This document shows positions 42,581 to 52,700 of a stretch of DNA of 64,000 nt, piece by piece. A model generated the notes under the pieces. That model was not told the origin of the DNA. It saw nothing but the letters and a program-made list of their open reading frames with translations, and made no database searches. The position numbers and the translations under genes were made by a program. Origin of the DNA: Algoriphagus pacificus. GTDB taxonomy: Bacteria; Bacteroidota; Bacteroidia; Cytophagales; Cyclobacteriaceae. Position 1 is the stretch's first letter; each line of letters starts with the position of its first letter. The DNA lies in assembly GCF_017254845.1 (NCBI RefSeq), contig NZ_JAFKCU010000002.1, positions 186,001 to 250,000 of the forward strand, given 5' to 3'.

Positions 42581-45570
42581 TGTAAATAGATTTCTTGTGA
42601 CAAAAAGCAATGCGGTAAGAAGCTGATGCTTTCTTTGGATGTTGGTTGGTTTTCAAGCAATTGACGCTCTTGACCATTTATTTTTAACTGAATTGGGATC
42701 TGGTTTAAGACTTTCGATTTACCTGCGATTTTTTGGAAAGGAATCTCAAAAGTTGCTTCCAGACCGCTTCTGATAGATTTTGGATAAGTCCAAAGGTCTA
42801 CTTGGATAATTTTTCCATCTGAATCCTTTTCTGAAATCAAGACTCCGGGAATAGTGATTTCATTTGTAAATGGATTTTTCATAGCCGCTTCGAAAAGGGA
42901 AGTTTGAGAGCCTTCTGACAGAACTTTATAAGTAAGTTCTCCTCCTCTGATATAGCCTCGCTCGCTAATGTCAGTTTCCAATTCCAATGAAATGGATTTG
43001 ATTTTTGCGTCTCCTTTTAGTGCTTGAATTCCCAAAGGGATTTCAAACCAAGTGGAAGCTTTTGGAGCTAGGTTGTAATGGATTTTTCGTTGTGGGAAAA
43101 AGCTAACCGTGCTGTCATTTTCATAAGTGACAATAGCTTTCAAAGCAAGTGTAATCGGAATGTTATCTGCATTGATTAATTCTCCGGTCAGGTTCAATTC
43201 TTCGCCTACCTGAACCAGGTTGGCTTGATAAAAACCTGCAAATGGTTTTTTGATCCGATCGTCTTTTACCGTTGGGAAGCTGCTGACTACTCGTTTCCCC
43301 ATTTTCTTGAAAAGGGTATAAGTGTAAGTGATAACCTGCTCCTCAGGGATTTCGAGTTCAAACTGTGGAGGAAGGATAAACCATTTGTTTTCGATCTTTT
43401 CTAAGTTCATTTCTTCCTCCTTTTCTCTTGGCCCCAATGATGTTCTCCACGTGCTGTGAATTCTCATTTTTGCCGAATTCTCTTTCAACTCCAAAGTGTC
43501 GATCTCTAAATGATCCAGTTTCGCAAAAGAAGGCAGAAGACCTCCGTCACTTACTGATTTCTCAAGTAGGTATTGATCCAAACTGTAGGCAGGTCCAGGT
43601 TTGAAAAACTGGAATGCGTCCTCAAATCGCTGGAAATCCAAATGGTTGAAATGAGAATAAATGGTAGTTGCTGGATCTTTTTGCTCATCGATCAACAGCA
43701 ATTCGTAGATCTGGTAGATCAAAAAGCTGCTGAAAAGGATAAATGGAATCCATGCAGAAGTATGAATTATCGTTTTTGGATAGTTAGAAACTTCCTCCTC
43801 TGAGATCAATTCTTTTTGGGTTTTCTTGAAGTAGAATAAGTAAATCAAGGTCATGCCCATTGCCACCATCAGCGTACTGACTGGCAATATTCCCCAAAGC
43901 TTTTTAAGCATTGGATTTAGCTCAGTTGGTTTGATGGGTTGAATAGTGGAAATATTTCCCTTTTCCCAAACCATGATTCCGTTTTCCAATCGGATAGTTC
44001 GATTCCATCCGGAATAAAACAGCAGTGGATCATAGTAGCGGTCGTTGCTGAACACATATTTGAGTTGGTATTTTTCTGCCAGGGTAAGGAAATCATTCAA
44101 AGAAGCCATACCATCTTCCATCAAGTATTTCGCATTTTCCAATCGCTCTACAGCTCTGGAGGTCATTTCAGGAAGTCTTCTTGCTGAGTGGTAATTGCCA
44201 TCGATTGTCGCTGCCAAGGTATTGGAAGAAAGCCAGGCCATCTGATCTCCAAAACCTAAAGTCAGGTATCTCCAACGCATGTGGTCATCTCTGTTCAAGA
44301 AGTTGATGATAGGCTCGATTTCAACCGCTTTAGGCTGCAAAGGACGGAAACTTGCCAAGTGAAAGATGTAAATGATAAAGAGCAAGTAGGAGAATCCGCT
44401 CAATCCGGAAATCAGGAAATGGGAAGTTTCTCCATATTTTTCAGTCCAATAATTTTTAATGGATCCTCCGATGAAGGAAACCAAGAAATGGCTGATATAA
44501 GGAATCGCTATGATGGATGCCCAGAATCCGAATCGGTCGAGAGTCAGGATATTGAAGGCATTTTCTCCCAAAAGCATTTTCGGCAAAGGAGTGGTGCCAC
44601 CGCTACCCAAAAGCAAACAGGTGAAGAATGAAACTGCCCAGCCCAAATGCCTTTTCTTCTTAGTGATCAAGAAAGAAATTGCAGGTAATAACGCGAAGAT
44701 TAGCAAAAGGGGAATGATGTAAAATACCAATCCAGAGCTGGTTTCCTCCAGGAAATTGTCTCTTGATCCATGAGGAATAGAAACCTGTGTAATTGGATCT
44801 GTGCGGCTCCAATACCAGTAAGGAAAGATCAGCGAAATAGCCAAGAAGATGGTGGAGAACCCAAAAAGCAGGATTTCCTTCTTTTTCTTCCAAGCTAGGA
44901 TGATTAGCCCGGCAAGGAATCTTCCAAATAGATTCTTTTTACCTAATTCAGGATTGCCATCTACTAAAGCCATCAGCATAGCTGGAGCAATAAAGAAGAC
45001 CATTCCGAAAATGGCGGTAACATGATGAGAACTTACAGTTACGGCAATAAATGCAAGCGCCATGATCAAATACCTCCAGTCTGAAGTTTTGATGTATTGG
45101 TATAAGAATGGAAGTGCATTCAGCAAAAAGGCAAGACCTGTAAGGGTTGGAACTTGCCCGTAAACGTGAAGAGTTTCTACCAAGGAGCTCAATACTACCG
45201 CCAAGATTGCAGCTACTCCCGCAGTTTGCTTGGAGTAAAACATCTTGGTAAATCGATATACTCCTAAAATCAGCGCTTCGAATACTGTGATGGCATAGAT
45301 GGCAAAAGCGATTTTAAGCGGGAAGATTTTACTGATCAGCGCAATCAACTGGTGAACCAAAGGAGGGTAGCTGATGGTCAGAAAACCAGTGTACCAGCGG
45401 TATTCCCAAGGCTCAAACCAGAATCTGGAATAATGATCCGCAAAAAACATATGCACATAGGCATCATAAGTTTGCGGCAAAGTGAAATACACAATGATGC
45501 CATGAGTCAGGAGCCCTAGGGATAAGGCTACCAAAAGAAGCCTTTTCCCTAGAAATTCACTCCAAAGCAT
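42577..45570 (-). CDS. Large polytopic membrane protein, GT-C / 6-pyruvoyl-tetrahydropterin synthase-related type
   Basis: 997 residues from ATG 45570; a GTG at 45588 would add six residues. The first ~560 residues hold about 12 membrane spans. After the first span comes YDAYVHMFFADHYS and YRWYTGFLTISYPPL, a pattern shared by PTPS-related membrane proteins (PF10131) and GT-C glycosyltransferases with an acidic pair in the first periplasmic loop. One more span lies around 595-615. The last ~370 residues form a periplasmic beta-rich region. Its place between ManC/GT2 and a lipoprotein suggests that it transfers a polyprenyl-phosphate sugar outside the membrane. This role is inferred. Confidence 0.7.
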   Translation of the reverse strand: MLWSEFLGKRLLLVALSLGLLTHGIIVYFTLPQTYDAYVHMFFADHYSRFWFEPWEYRWYTGFLTISYPPLVHQLIALISKIFPLKIAFAIYAITVFEALILGVYRFTKMFYSKQTAGVAAILAVVLSSLVETLHVYGQVPTLTGLAFLLNALPFLYQYIKTSDWRYLIMALAFIAVTVSSHHVTAIFGMVFFIAPAMLMALVDGNPELGKKNLFGRFLAGLIILAWKKKKEILLFGFSTIFLAISLIFPYWYWSRTDPITQVSIPHGSRDNFLEETSSGLVFYIIPLLLIFALLPAISFLITKKKRHLGWAVSFFTCLLLGSGGTTPLPKMLLGENAFNILTLDRFGFWASIIAIPYISHFLVSFIGGSIKNYWTEKYGETSHFLISGLSGFSYLLFIIYIFHLASFRPLQPKAVEIEPIINFLNRDDHMRWRYLTLGFGDQMAWLSSNTLAATIDGNYHSARRLPEMTSRAVERLENAKYLMEDGMASLNDFLTLAEKYQLKYVFSNDRYYDPLLFYSGWNRTIRLENGIMVWEKGNISTIQPIKPTELNPMLKKLWGILPVSTLMVAMGMTLIYLFYFKKTQKELISEEEVSNYPKTIIHTSAWIPFILFSSFLIYQIYELLLIDEQKDPATTIYSHFNHLDFQRFEDAFQFFKPGPAYSLDQYLLEKSVSDGGLLPSFAKLDHLEIDTLELKENSAKMRIHSTWRTSLGPREKEEEMNLEKIENKWFILPPQFELEIPEEQVITYTYTLFKKMGKRVVSSFPTVKDDRIKKPFAGFYQANLVQVGEELNLTGELINADNIPITLALKAIVTYENDSTVSFFPQRKIHYNLAPKASTWFEIPLGIQALKGDAKIKSISLELETDISERGYIRGGELTYKVLSEGSQTSLFEAAMKNPFTNEITIPGVLISEKDSDGKIIQVDLWTYPKSIRSGLEATFEIPFQKIAGKSKVLNQIPIQLKINGQERQLLENQPTSKESISFLPHCFLSQEIYLQ

Positions 45571-45606
45571 GTGATCTTGATTTTTCACTTTTTTAATTCG
45601 GTTTGA

Positions 45607-46692
45607 TTAGATGTATAAAACTCCTTTGACTTCTTTCACCTTAGCGACATATTCTTTGATCTGCTGCTCGTTTTCTTTTTTGCAGATCAAAAGCGCTTCC
45701 GGCGTATTCACAATGATCAGATCTTCCAATCCTCCAATGACCATCAGCTTCTGTTCGTTGGAGTGAACCAAGCAACCTTTGCTGTCTACCAGAATGGCGC
45801 TTTTGCTATTGCTGGCGTTCATTTCTTCGTCTTTTTGGAAATTGTCATAAGCGCTGTTCCAAGTGCCTAGATCATTCCAGGTGAAATCAGAAGGGATCAA
45901 AAACACATTGTTTGCTTTTTCCATGATGGCATAGTCGATGGAAGTGGAAGGACATTTCTCATAAATTTCAAGGATTGCCTCAGATTCATCTGAAGTATTC
46001 AGTTCGGCATTTTTCTCTTGAAATAAATCATACATGAATTTGAAGTGCTCCCAAAATGCACCCACGATATCCTCTGCTTTCCAGATGAAGATCCCTGAGT
46101 TCCATAAGTAATTGCCTTCTGAAAGGAATTCCTTGGCTGTGGCTAAATCAGGTTTTTCTGTGAATCTGTTGACTTTGAAAACTCCAGAATTGCTCTTTTC
46201 TTGATCATATTGGATATAGCCATAGCCAGTGTTAGGGTGATTTGGTTTGATACCGAGTGTCACAAATGCATAATGATTGGCAGTGTATTCCAAGGCTTTT
46301 TTGCAGGTGTCTGTAAACAATTCCAGATCTCCGATCAGGTGATCGCTAGGAGCCACAATCATGTTGGCATTTGGATTCATTTTCTTCAGTTTGAAGGAAA
46401 TGTAAGCCACACAGGCAGCCGTATTTTTTCTTTCTGGTTCCGCTACAATATTGGCTTCTGGCAACTGAGGAAGTTGAGCTTTTACGATTTCAACATACTC
46501 GGATGAGGTAACCACAAAAATGTTTTCTTCAGGGATGAAAGTAGAGAAGCGATCATAAGTAGATTGGATCAAGGTTCTGCCAGTATTCAAAATATCCAAA
46601 AACTGCTTTGGATAGCTGGTTTTACTCATTGGCCAGAATCTGCTTCCGACTCCTCCTGCCATGATGGCTACGTAGTTATTTTGATTTTTCAT
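45607..46692 (-). CDS. manC: Mannose-1-phosphate guanylyltransferase, single-domain
   Basis: 361 residues. Nucleotidyltransferase signature MAGGVGSRFWPMSKTSYPKQ, then NTAACVAYI, APSDHLIGD, NTGYGYIQYD, FTEKPD, LWNSGIFIWK and STSIDYAIMEK, all diagnostic for GDP-mannose pyrophosphorylases. The reaction is mannose-1-phosphate + GTP to GDP-mannose. The C-terminal cupin isomerase domain of bifunctional ManC/AlgA enzymes is missing; a separate cupin isomerase gene is at 53863-54357. It is 15 nt after the GT2 gene. Confidence 0.92.
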   Translation of the reverse strand: MKNQNNYVAIMAGGVGSRFWPMSKTSYPKQFLDILNTGRTLIQSTYDRFSTFIPEENIFVVTSSEYVEIVKAQLPQLPEANIVAEPERKNTAACVAYISFKLKKMNPNANMIVAPSDHLIGDLELFTDTCKKALEYTANHYAFVTLGIKPNHPNTGYGYIQYDQEKSNSGVFKVNRFTEKPDLATAKEFLSEGNYLWNSGIFIWKAEDIVGAFWEHFKFMYDLFQEKNAELNTSDESEAILEIYEKCPSTSIDYAIMEKANNVFLIPSDFTWNDLGTWNSAYDNFQKDEEMNASNSKSAILVDSKGCLVHSNEQKLMVIGGLEDLIIVNTPEALLICKKENEQQIKEYVAKVKEVKGVLYI

Positions 46693-46707
46693 AGGTTGTG
46701 TGATTTA

Positions 46708-47586
46708 TTAATTGGATGATAGAGCTACTTTGAATTGTTTGGATTTCAGGATGCTCTTTGGTTTTCTTTTTACTTGATAGTGATAATAAAGTCCGAGTAT
46801 TTGAAGTGGGATTTTGATGGTGTCTTTCAACTTTAATCTAGAGTCCCCGATCTCTGACCACTGAAGGAGTGGGTATTCCAATACTCCTTTTTGAAGGGTG
46901 GTTTTTCCGAACTTCTGCTGAAGTCTCAAGAAGATCTCTACATCGAAAAGCCAGGGAGTTTCAAACTGATTTTTGAATAGGAAAGGAACAAGGTTGCGTT
47001 GGAAGATTTTAGCGCCACACTGGGTGTCTTGGAAGTTTGCCTTTAGGATGGCTTTGATGATTTTTTTGATCATTTTACTTGCAAATGATCTGCTGTCATC
47101 GCGATTGATATCTGCTCCCAAACGCTGAATTCTACTTCCTACAATCGCACCATATTTTGGATAAGCTTCTTTGTATTTGGCCATCTGTAGCCATTCCTCA
47201 GGATGTGTTGCTAGATCAGCATCCAAAAATCCGATCAACTTAGAATCATAATTCTTGTGGACGAAAAGCATTCCTTGTCTTACAGCTTCAGATTTTCCGC
47301 CATTTTGAGGCATATCAAAAACCACAATGTTACTAGGGCTTTCTGTCTGGATGCCTTTAAGCACTGCCAGCGTTCTATCTTTGCTTCCGTCATTTACCAG
47401 GCAGAGTAAAACCTCTGGATGCTCTTGAGCAAAGGATTTGAATTCCTGGTAGGCAAACCTTTTTTCTTCATTGTAGCAAGGAACTACAATAGCATATTGG
47501 TGCTGAATCTCTGGATCATAATTCAATGCACTCTGGAGCATTTCGCTGATCTCGTTTTTCTGATTTTGATTCTGTAAAGTTTTCAT
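46708..47586 (-). CDS. Family 2 glycosyltransferase, polyprenyl-phosphate mannose synthase-like
   Basis: 292 residues from ATG 47586; an upstream TTG is unnecessary. GT-A fold: YAIVVPCYNEEKRF, LVNDGSKDRT, DxD region IGFLDADLATHPEEW, and GAIVGSRIQRLGADINRD, followed by DTQCGAKIFQR and FETPWLFDVEIFLRL. These are typical of DPM1-like enzymes that make polyprenyl-phosphate-mannose (or glucose) from a nucleotide sugar. It is the first gene of the operon with manC, the GT-C-like protein and GtrA. Its upstream region has a sigma-54-like promoter and shared inverted repeats. Confidence 0.85.
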   Translation of the reverse strand: MKTLQNQNQKNEISEMLQSALNYDPEIQHQYAIVVPCYNEEKRFAYQEFKSFAQEHPEVLLCLVNDGSKDRTLAVLKGIQTESPSNIVVFDMPQNGGKSEAVRQGMLFVHKNYDSKLIGFLDADLATHPEEWLQMAKYKEAYPKYGAIVGSRIQRLGADINRDDSRSFASKMIKKIIKAILKANFQDTQCGAKIFQRNLVPFLFKNQFETPWLFDVEIFLRLQQKFGKTTLQKGVLEYPLLQWSEIGDSRLKLKDTIKIPLQILGLYYHYQVKRKPKSILKSKQFKVALSSN

Positions 47587-47611
47587 CCTTGTTGTTTTTC
47601 GGTGTGCCAAC

Positions 47612-47632
47612 AATTATTCAAACCTCAAACCA
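47612..47632 (-). promoter_or_regulatory. Sigma-54-like promoter of the mannose operon
   Basis: Minus-strand TGGTTTGAGGTTTGAATAAT: G pair, ten bases, GA. It matches the element before the H-NOX gene at 16 of 21 positions and ends in the same GAATAATT. The first G pair is 45 nt before the GT2 ATG. Confidence 0.5.
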
Positions 47633-47685
47633 TAATATTAAAACATTGAAAATCAGATGATTATATGTTGTGTTAATTCTCGTTT

Positions 47686-47719
47686 TTCCAAAAAATGGAA
47701 TAAATTCCAAATATTGTAT
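47686..47719. promoter_or_regulatory. Inverted repeats between the mannose operon and the NtrC-type regulator gene
   Basis: TTCCA-AAAAA-TGGAA (47686-47700) and a degenerate second copy TTCCA-AATAT-TGTAT (47705-47719), 19 bp apart centre to centre. The first centre lies 62 bp upstream of the mannose operon -24 element. The divergent regulator gene starts 44 nt away on the other side, so autoregulation is possible. Confidence 0.6.
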
Positions 47720-47762
47720 TCTTCCCAAACCTTTTTGTAACTTATAGAACTAATGAAATGCT

Positions 47763-49115
47763 ATGAGTCAGTTTAAAATATTTATCGTAGAAGATGATCC
47801 TTGGTATGGTCAGATTTTGGAGTATCATTTAAGTCTGAACCCGGATTACGAAGTACATCTATTTTCAACCGCCAAGGCTTGTTTATTGAAGCTCCAGGAA
47901 AAGCCTGATTTGATCACGGTGGACTTTTCTTTACCGGATTTATCAGGAGATAAACTTTTTCAAAAAATCAAAGAGTATAACCCAACTATCCCGGTTGTGG
48001 TGATCAGCTCCCAAGAAGATATCAGTGTGGCGGTTGGCTTATTAAAAGCAGGGGTTAGTGATTATCTGGTAAAAGACGATGCGACAAAGGACTTGCTTTG
48101 GAACAGTGTGATCAAGATCAGGGAAAATCAATCCTTAAAGAAAGAAGTAGAGACACTAAAAGAAGAATTGGGTCAGAAGTATACTTTTGAAAAGACCATT
48201 TTGGGAAATAGCCCTGTTCTCAAAAGTGTATTTGCTCTAATCGAAAAGGCAATCAAGACTAATATCAATGTTTCTATTACAGGAGAGACAGGAACTGGAA
48301 AGGAAGTAGTGGCCAAAGCGATTCATTATAATAGTGAGCGTAAAAAGAAAAACTTTGTAGCCGTTAATATGGCTGCCATTCCAAAAGACCTGATAGAAAG
48401 TGAACTTTTTGGATATGAAAAAGGAGCTTTTACCGGTGCTGTGAGTCGGAAAATCGGAAAGTTTGAAGAGGCGAGTGGAGGAACCATCTTTTTGGATGAA
48501 ATCGCGGAGATGGATCTCAATCTCCAATCCAAATTACTTCGGGTTCTTCAGGAGCGAGAGCTAAACAGAGTGGGAGGGAATGAGGCAGTGAAATTAGATG
48601 TCAGAGTGATTACGGCTACGCATAAGAATCTCTCCGAGGAAGTCCGAAAAGGGAATTTCAGGGAAGACTTATTTTTTAGGGTAATGGGATTGCCGATTGA
48701 ATTACCGCCTTTGCGGGATAGGGGTTCTGATGTATTGATTTTGGCCAAGCATTTCATTGATGAATTTGTCAAAACAAACAAGATTTCTTCGCTTTCTCTT
48801 TCGGCTGATGCCAAAGAAAAACTCCTGAAGTATCCTTTTCCGGGTAATATCAGAGAGCTAAAAGCTGTCATTGAGTTGGCTGCGGTAATGGCTGACGGGC
48901 AAGAAATCAAGGCTAAAGATATCAGCTTCTTTTCTCTTCAAAAGGAAAACATCTTTCTCATGGAGAATAAGACTTTGCGACAGCATACCTGTGATATAGT
49001 CAATCATTATTTGAAGAAACATCAAGGAGATGTCATCGAAACTGCCAAAGCTTTGGACATAGGGAAAAGTACAATCTATAAAATGATACAGGAAGGGGAA
49101 ATAATCCCGGAATAA
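47763..49115 (+). CDS. NtrC-family sigma-54-dependent response regulator
   Basis: 450 residues. Receiver domain 1-120 with acidic pocket E10-D11-D12, phospho-acceptor Asp54 (ITVDFSLPD) and Lys104. AAA+ domain about 145-385: Walker A GETGTGKE (174-181), sigma-54 contact loop GAFTGA (221-226), Walker [13 protein letters not shown] and arginine fingers in [10 protein letters not shown]-terminal helix-turn-helix of Fis type ([20 protein letters not shown], about 425-446). All parts look functional. It should activate sigma-54 promoters when phosphorylated. It lies next to the H-NOX/kinase operon, and the inverted repeats upstream of four transcription units are its likely binding sites. Confidence 0.92.
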   Translation: MSQFKIFIVEDDPWYGQILEYHLSLNPDYEVHLFSTAKACLLKLQEKPDLITVDFSLPDLSGDKLFQKIKEYNPTIPVVVISSQEDISVAVGLLKAGVSDYLVKDDATKDLLWNSVIKIRENQSLKKEVETLKEELGQKYTFEKTILGNSPVLKSVFALIEKAIKTNINVSITGETGTGKEVVAKAIHYNSERKKKNFVAVNMAAIPKDLIESELFGYEKGAFTGAVSRKIGKFEEASGGTIFLDEIAEMDLNLQSKLLRVLQERELNRVGGNEAVKLDVRVITATHKNLSEEVRKGNFREDLFFRVMGLPIELPPLRDRGSDVLILAKHFIDEFVKTNKISSLSLSADAKEKLLKYPFPGNIRELKAVIELAAVMADGQEIKAKDISFFSLQKENIFLMENKTLRQHTCDIVNHYLKKHQGDVIETAKALDIGKSTIYKMIQEGEIIPE

Positions 49116-49150
49116 TTCCAGATTTTGGAATTTTATTCCGGATATTGGAA
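49116..49150. promoter_or_regulatory. Tandem TTCC-N7-GGAA repeats upstream of the H-NOX operon
   Basis: TTCCA-GATTT-TGGAA (49116-49130) and TTCCG-GATAT-TGGAA (49136-49150), centres exactly 20 bp apart, on one face of the helix. They begin directly after the regulator stop codon. The second centre is 70 bp upstream of the -24 element. Confidence 0.7.
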
Positions 49151-49211
49151 TGAAAAAGAATTTATTAGGTTAAAATAAGTTGTTTTTGATGATTTAAGAG
49201 GGTTTTTGAGT

Positions 49212-49232
49212 TGGCTTGGTTTTAGAATAATT
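49212..49232 (+). promoter_or_regulatory. Sigma-54-like promoter of the H-NOX operon
   Basis: TGGCTTGGTTTTAGAATAAT: GG at 49213-49214, ten bases, GA at 49225-49226 where the consensus has GC. It lies 44 nt before the H-NOX ATG. Confidence 0.5.
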
Positions 49233-49256
49233 AGAGCGACTACTAAATATCACAAT

Positions 49257-49799
49257 ATGTACGGACTGGTAAACAAGTCGATTCAGGAACTCATCACGAC
49301 CAATTTTGGAGAGGAAAAATGGGAGATCATTAAGGCTAATAGTGAAATAGAAATTGATTATTTTATCAGTACGGAACCCTATGATGATTCAATTACCTAT
49401 AAACTTGCTCAGGCAGCATCGATAGAATTGGGGATCTCGGTGGATGAAGTATTATTTGCTTTTGGTGAGTGGTGGGTCTTGAAAACCGGGAATGAAAAAT
49501 ATGGAGGACTGATGAAAGCCGGCGGAAGTAATCTCAAGGAATTTTTGATCAATCTGCCCCTCTTTCATGACAGAATCATGTTGATTTATCCCAAATTGAC
49601 TCCGCCTGAATTTAAAATAGATGAAATCGAAGACCGTTCTCTAGTGGTTCATTACTATTCCAAAAGAGAGGGATTGGTAGGTTTTATGAAGGGGTTATTA
49701 TCAGGTTTGGGAAAACTATTCGAATCACCTGTGGAAATTTTCCATCTTTTTGGAAGAGAAAATGGAGATGATCATGAAGCATTTAAAGTAAGCTGGTGA
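49257..49799 (+). CDS. H-NOX haem-based nitric oxide sensor
   Basis: 180 residues from ATG 49257 (MYGLVNKSIQELI), the standard start of the H-NOX/HNOB family; an in-frame TTG at 49206 would place the promoter inside the gene. Landmarks: EPYDDSITYKLAQAAS, FGEWWVLKTG, proximal haem ligand His104 in LFHDRIMLIYPKL, Pro116, and the haem-propionate motif Y-x-S-x-R (Y133, S135, R137). No Tyr occurs in residues 138-152, where O2-binding members carry one, which fits an NO-selective sensor. It is co-translated with the hybrid kinase (GTGA overlap), its obvious signalling partner. Confidence 0.93.
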   Translation: MYGLVNKSIQELITTNFGEEKWEIIKANSEIEIDYFISTEPYDDSITYKLAQAASIELGISVDEVLFAFGEWWVLKTGNEKYGGLMKAGGSNLKEFLINLPLFHDRIMLIYPKLTPPEFKIDEIEDRSLVVHYYSKREGLVGFMKGLLSGLGKLFESPVEIFHLFGRENGDDHEAFKVSW

Positions 49800-52700
49800 G
49801 CAAAAATGATTTACATATTGCCCTTAAAAAAAGTCATTTAGACAGGACTTTTCCATTTCATTTTGCCATATCGAAAGATGGGAAAATAGAATTTATTGGT
49901 CCGAGTCTATTTAAAATGATGGGGAATTTGGTAGGTCAATATATCGAAAATCTTTTCGGGGTCGAAAGGCCCGTAAATACTACCCTAAATTTTGATTTTT
50001 TATCTCAAAGCCCTTCGAAAACATTCTTACTCAAGCAAAAGTCTGAAAAGGCAACCTTGTTCCGTGGGCAGTTTGAATATTTTGAGGAGCAGGGAATTAT
50101 TATGTTTCTCGGTTCTCCTTGGTTTAGCTCCATCGAGGAATTGGTTTCCAACGAATTGTCAATTTCAGATTTTGCAGCTCTCGATCCTATGGTGGATCTA
50201 CTGCATTTGATCAAAAATCAAGAATTGGTTTCAGCAGACCTTAAGGAATTGGTGGAGACCATTTCCCATCAAAAAGGAAGCTTGGAAAACCTCTCTTATG
50301 TGGCCAGTGCCAATCTCGACGGGATTATATTTACTGATGAGGAAGGGATAATTACCTACGCAAATGAAGGATATCTCAGACAGACGAAATATGAGCTCTC
50401 AGAAATGCTCGGTAAAAACCCAATTGAAATTGGGAGGGGAGAAGAGACCCAAAAGCAAGAATTAAAGAAAATGATTGATTCCTTTTTTAAAAAGGAACCT
50501 TATAAAGTTGAGTTAAAGCATTACAGAAAAGATGGTACTTGGTTTTGGGCAAGGGTAAATGGGCAGGTAGTTTTAGATAAAAAGGGAAATTTTCTTCATT
50601 ATTTCACTTTGGTAGAAGATGTGACCGAAGAGAAAAATTCAAAAAATAGAATTCAGGAATTCGAACAGACTTTTAGACAAGTGCTTGAGTTTTCAGGTGA
50701 CAATGTCTGGGAGCATGATTTTAAAACTGGAAAAACAATTTTTTCAAACAAGGCCAAAAACTTCCTGGGACTCAAATTTGATCAATCAACCAATTTGGAA
50801 GACGTTTGGTATTCTCATATTTATAAAGATGATCTTCAACTGCTTGTTGAAAACGATAAAAAATACAGAGGAGGTGAGATTTCTTCCCACCAATTGGAAT
50901 ACCGGATGCTTCATGAAAATGGAAGCATCAAATGGGTAAAAGATAGAGGAATCGTAATCGAAAAAGATTCCAAAGGATTACCACTGAAAATCATCGGTAC
51001 ACACTCGGATATTACTGACCAAAAAGACGCGGAAAAAGAGCTGATCAATCTCAATAAAAAATTGGGAAGTGTTTTGAACGAGCTCAGGGATGTGATTTGG
51101 TCGGTTTCTTATCCAGACTTTAATGCTGTTTTCTTCACTCCTTCAGCAGAGGATCTTTTTGAATTGGACATGGACACTATCATGGATGGTAAATCCTGGT
51201 GGGAAAAAACAATCCATCCTGAAGATCAACACATGTTAGATGAAATTCATCGGGAATTACATCAACAAAAAGAATACGCTAAAGAATACAGAATCCGAAC
51301 AAAAAGTAATACTGTTAGATGGGTTCAGAACAAAGGAAAATTGATTTTCGAGGATGGTGAACCAGTGCGAATCAATGGGATTTTGGTGGATATCACAGAA
51401 CGGAAGAAAACCGAAACGCTTTTGGAGAATCAGGAGAAGCTAAAAAATATCCTGATCGACATTTCTTCCACTTATATCAATATTGATCTGGATGAAGTTG
51501 ATTCGAATATTAATGCTTCATTGGAAAAGATAGGGGATTTTGTCAATGCAGACCGAGCCTATATTTTTTCTTACGACCTCGCCGCATTTACCTGTTCCTG
51601 TACCCATGAATGGTGCGCTCCAGGCATTTCCCAGGAAATCGAAAACACCCAAAATGTGCCATTGAAATATGTGCCACAGTGGTTTGAAAACCATACAAAA
51701 GGAAAGCCTTTTTCCGTGGAAGATGTATCCCATCTTAAGGAAAATGGCATGGAGGCACTTTATGAGATCTTGGAACCACAACAGATAAAAAGTCTGATTG
51801 CTATTCCTATGATGTTTAAGGATGAGTTGTTGGGATTTGTGGGATTTGATTCTGTGAAAAAGCAACATACCTACTCTCAAAAGGAGATTGATCTCTTGTT
51901 CGTTTTTGCACAAATGCTTGTCAATGTCCAGAAGAGAAAGCAATCAGAAATGAGGCTTTTTCAGCAAGAAGAGAAATTTAGAAACATCATTTCCAATATG
52001 AATTTGGGTTTACTTGAAGTAGATCTTGAGGAAAATGTGCTCCATGCCAACCAGACATTTTGTGAAATGGCAGGCTGGGGATTTGATGAGTTGATTGGGA
52101 AAAAGGCTACCGATTTATTGTTGAATGAGGAGGATAAAGAAAAGCTCCATAAAAAATCTGAAAGTAGGAAAATAGGCGTTTCTGATTCCTATGAACTGAA
52201 ATACAAAAGGCCAAATGGTGAGTATCGCTGGTGGTTTATCAGTGGCGCTCCTAATTACAATGATAAAAATGAATTGATAGGATCTATCGGAATTCATCTC
52301 GATATCACTGATCAGAAAAGACTGGAAGAGGAATTGATTCGCCAGCGCGAGGATGCTGAAAAATCTAAACGGGCAAAGGAAATATTCTTTGCCAATATGA
52401 GTCATGAAATCCGAACTCCAATGAATGCCATTGTGGGTATGGGTGAGCAATTGGCTAAAACAGATCTTTCAAATCAACAGGTAAAATACATCAAAGCCAT
52501 TCAGGATTCAGCGAGCCATTTGATGGTAATTATCAAGGATATTTTGGATTTATCAAAACTTGAAGCAGGCAAAATGACAATAGAATCCATTGGGTTTAAG
52601 CCAAAAAACATTGTGGAGCATGCATTCGGAATTATGAATGCCAAAGCTGAAAGTAAAGGGCTGGATTATTCCATTCTGAATTTTGATGAAAGAATCAGAG

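Noticed and set aside
47601-47607. Perfect minus-strand TTGGCAC as a sigma-54 -24 box
   Set aside because: The -12 position reads AAAAC with no G at the needed spacing, and it lies too close to the GT2 start codon; the neighbouring GG-N10-GA element fits the geometry of the other three promoters.
49206-49256. Longer N-terminus for the H-NOX protein from TTG
   Set aside because: The family begins at MYGLVNK-type sequence, and the extra segment covers the predicted promoter.
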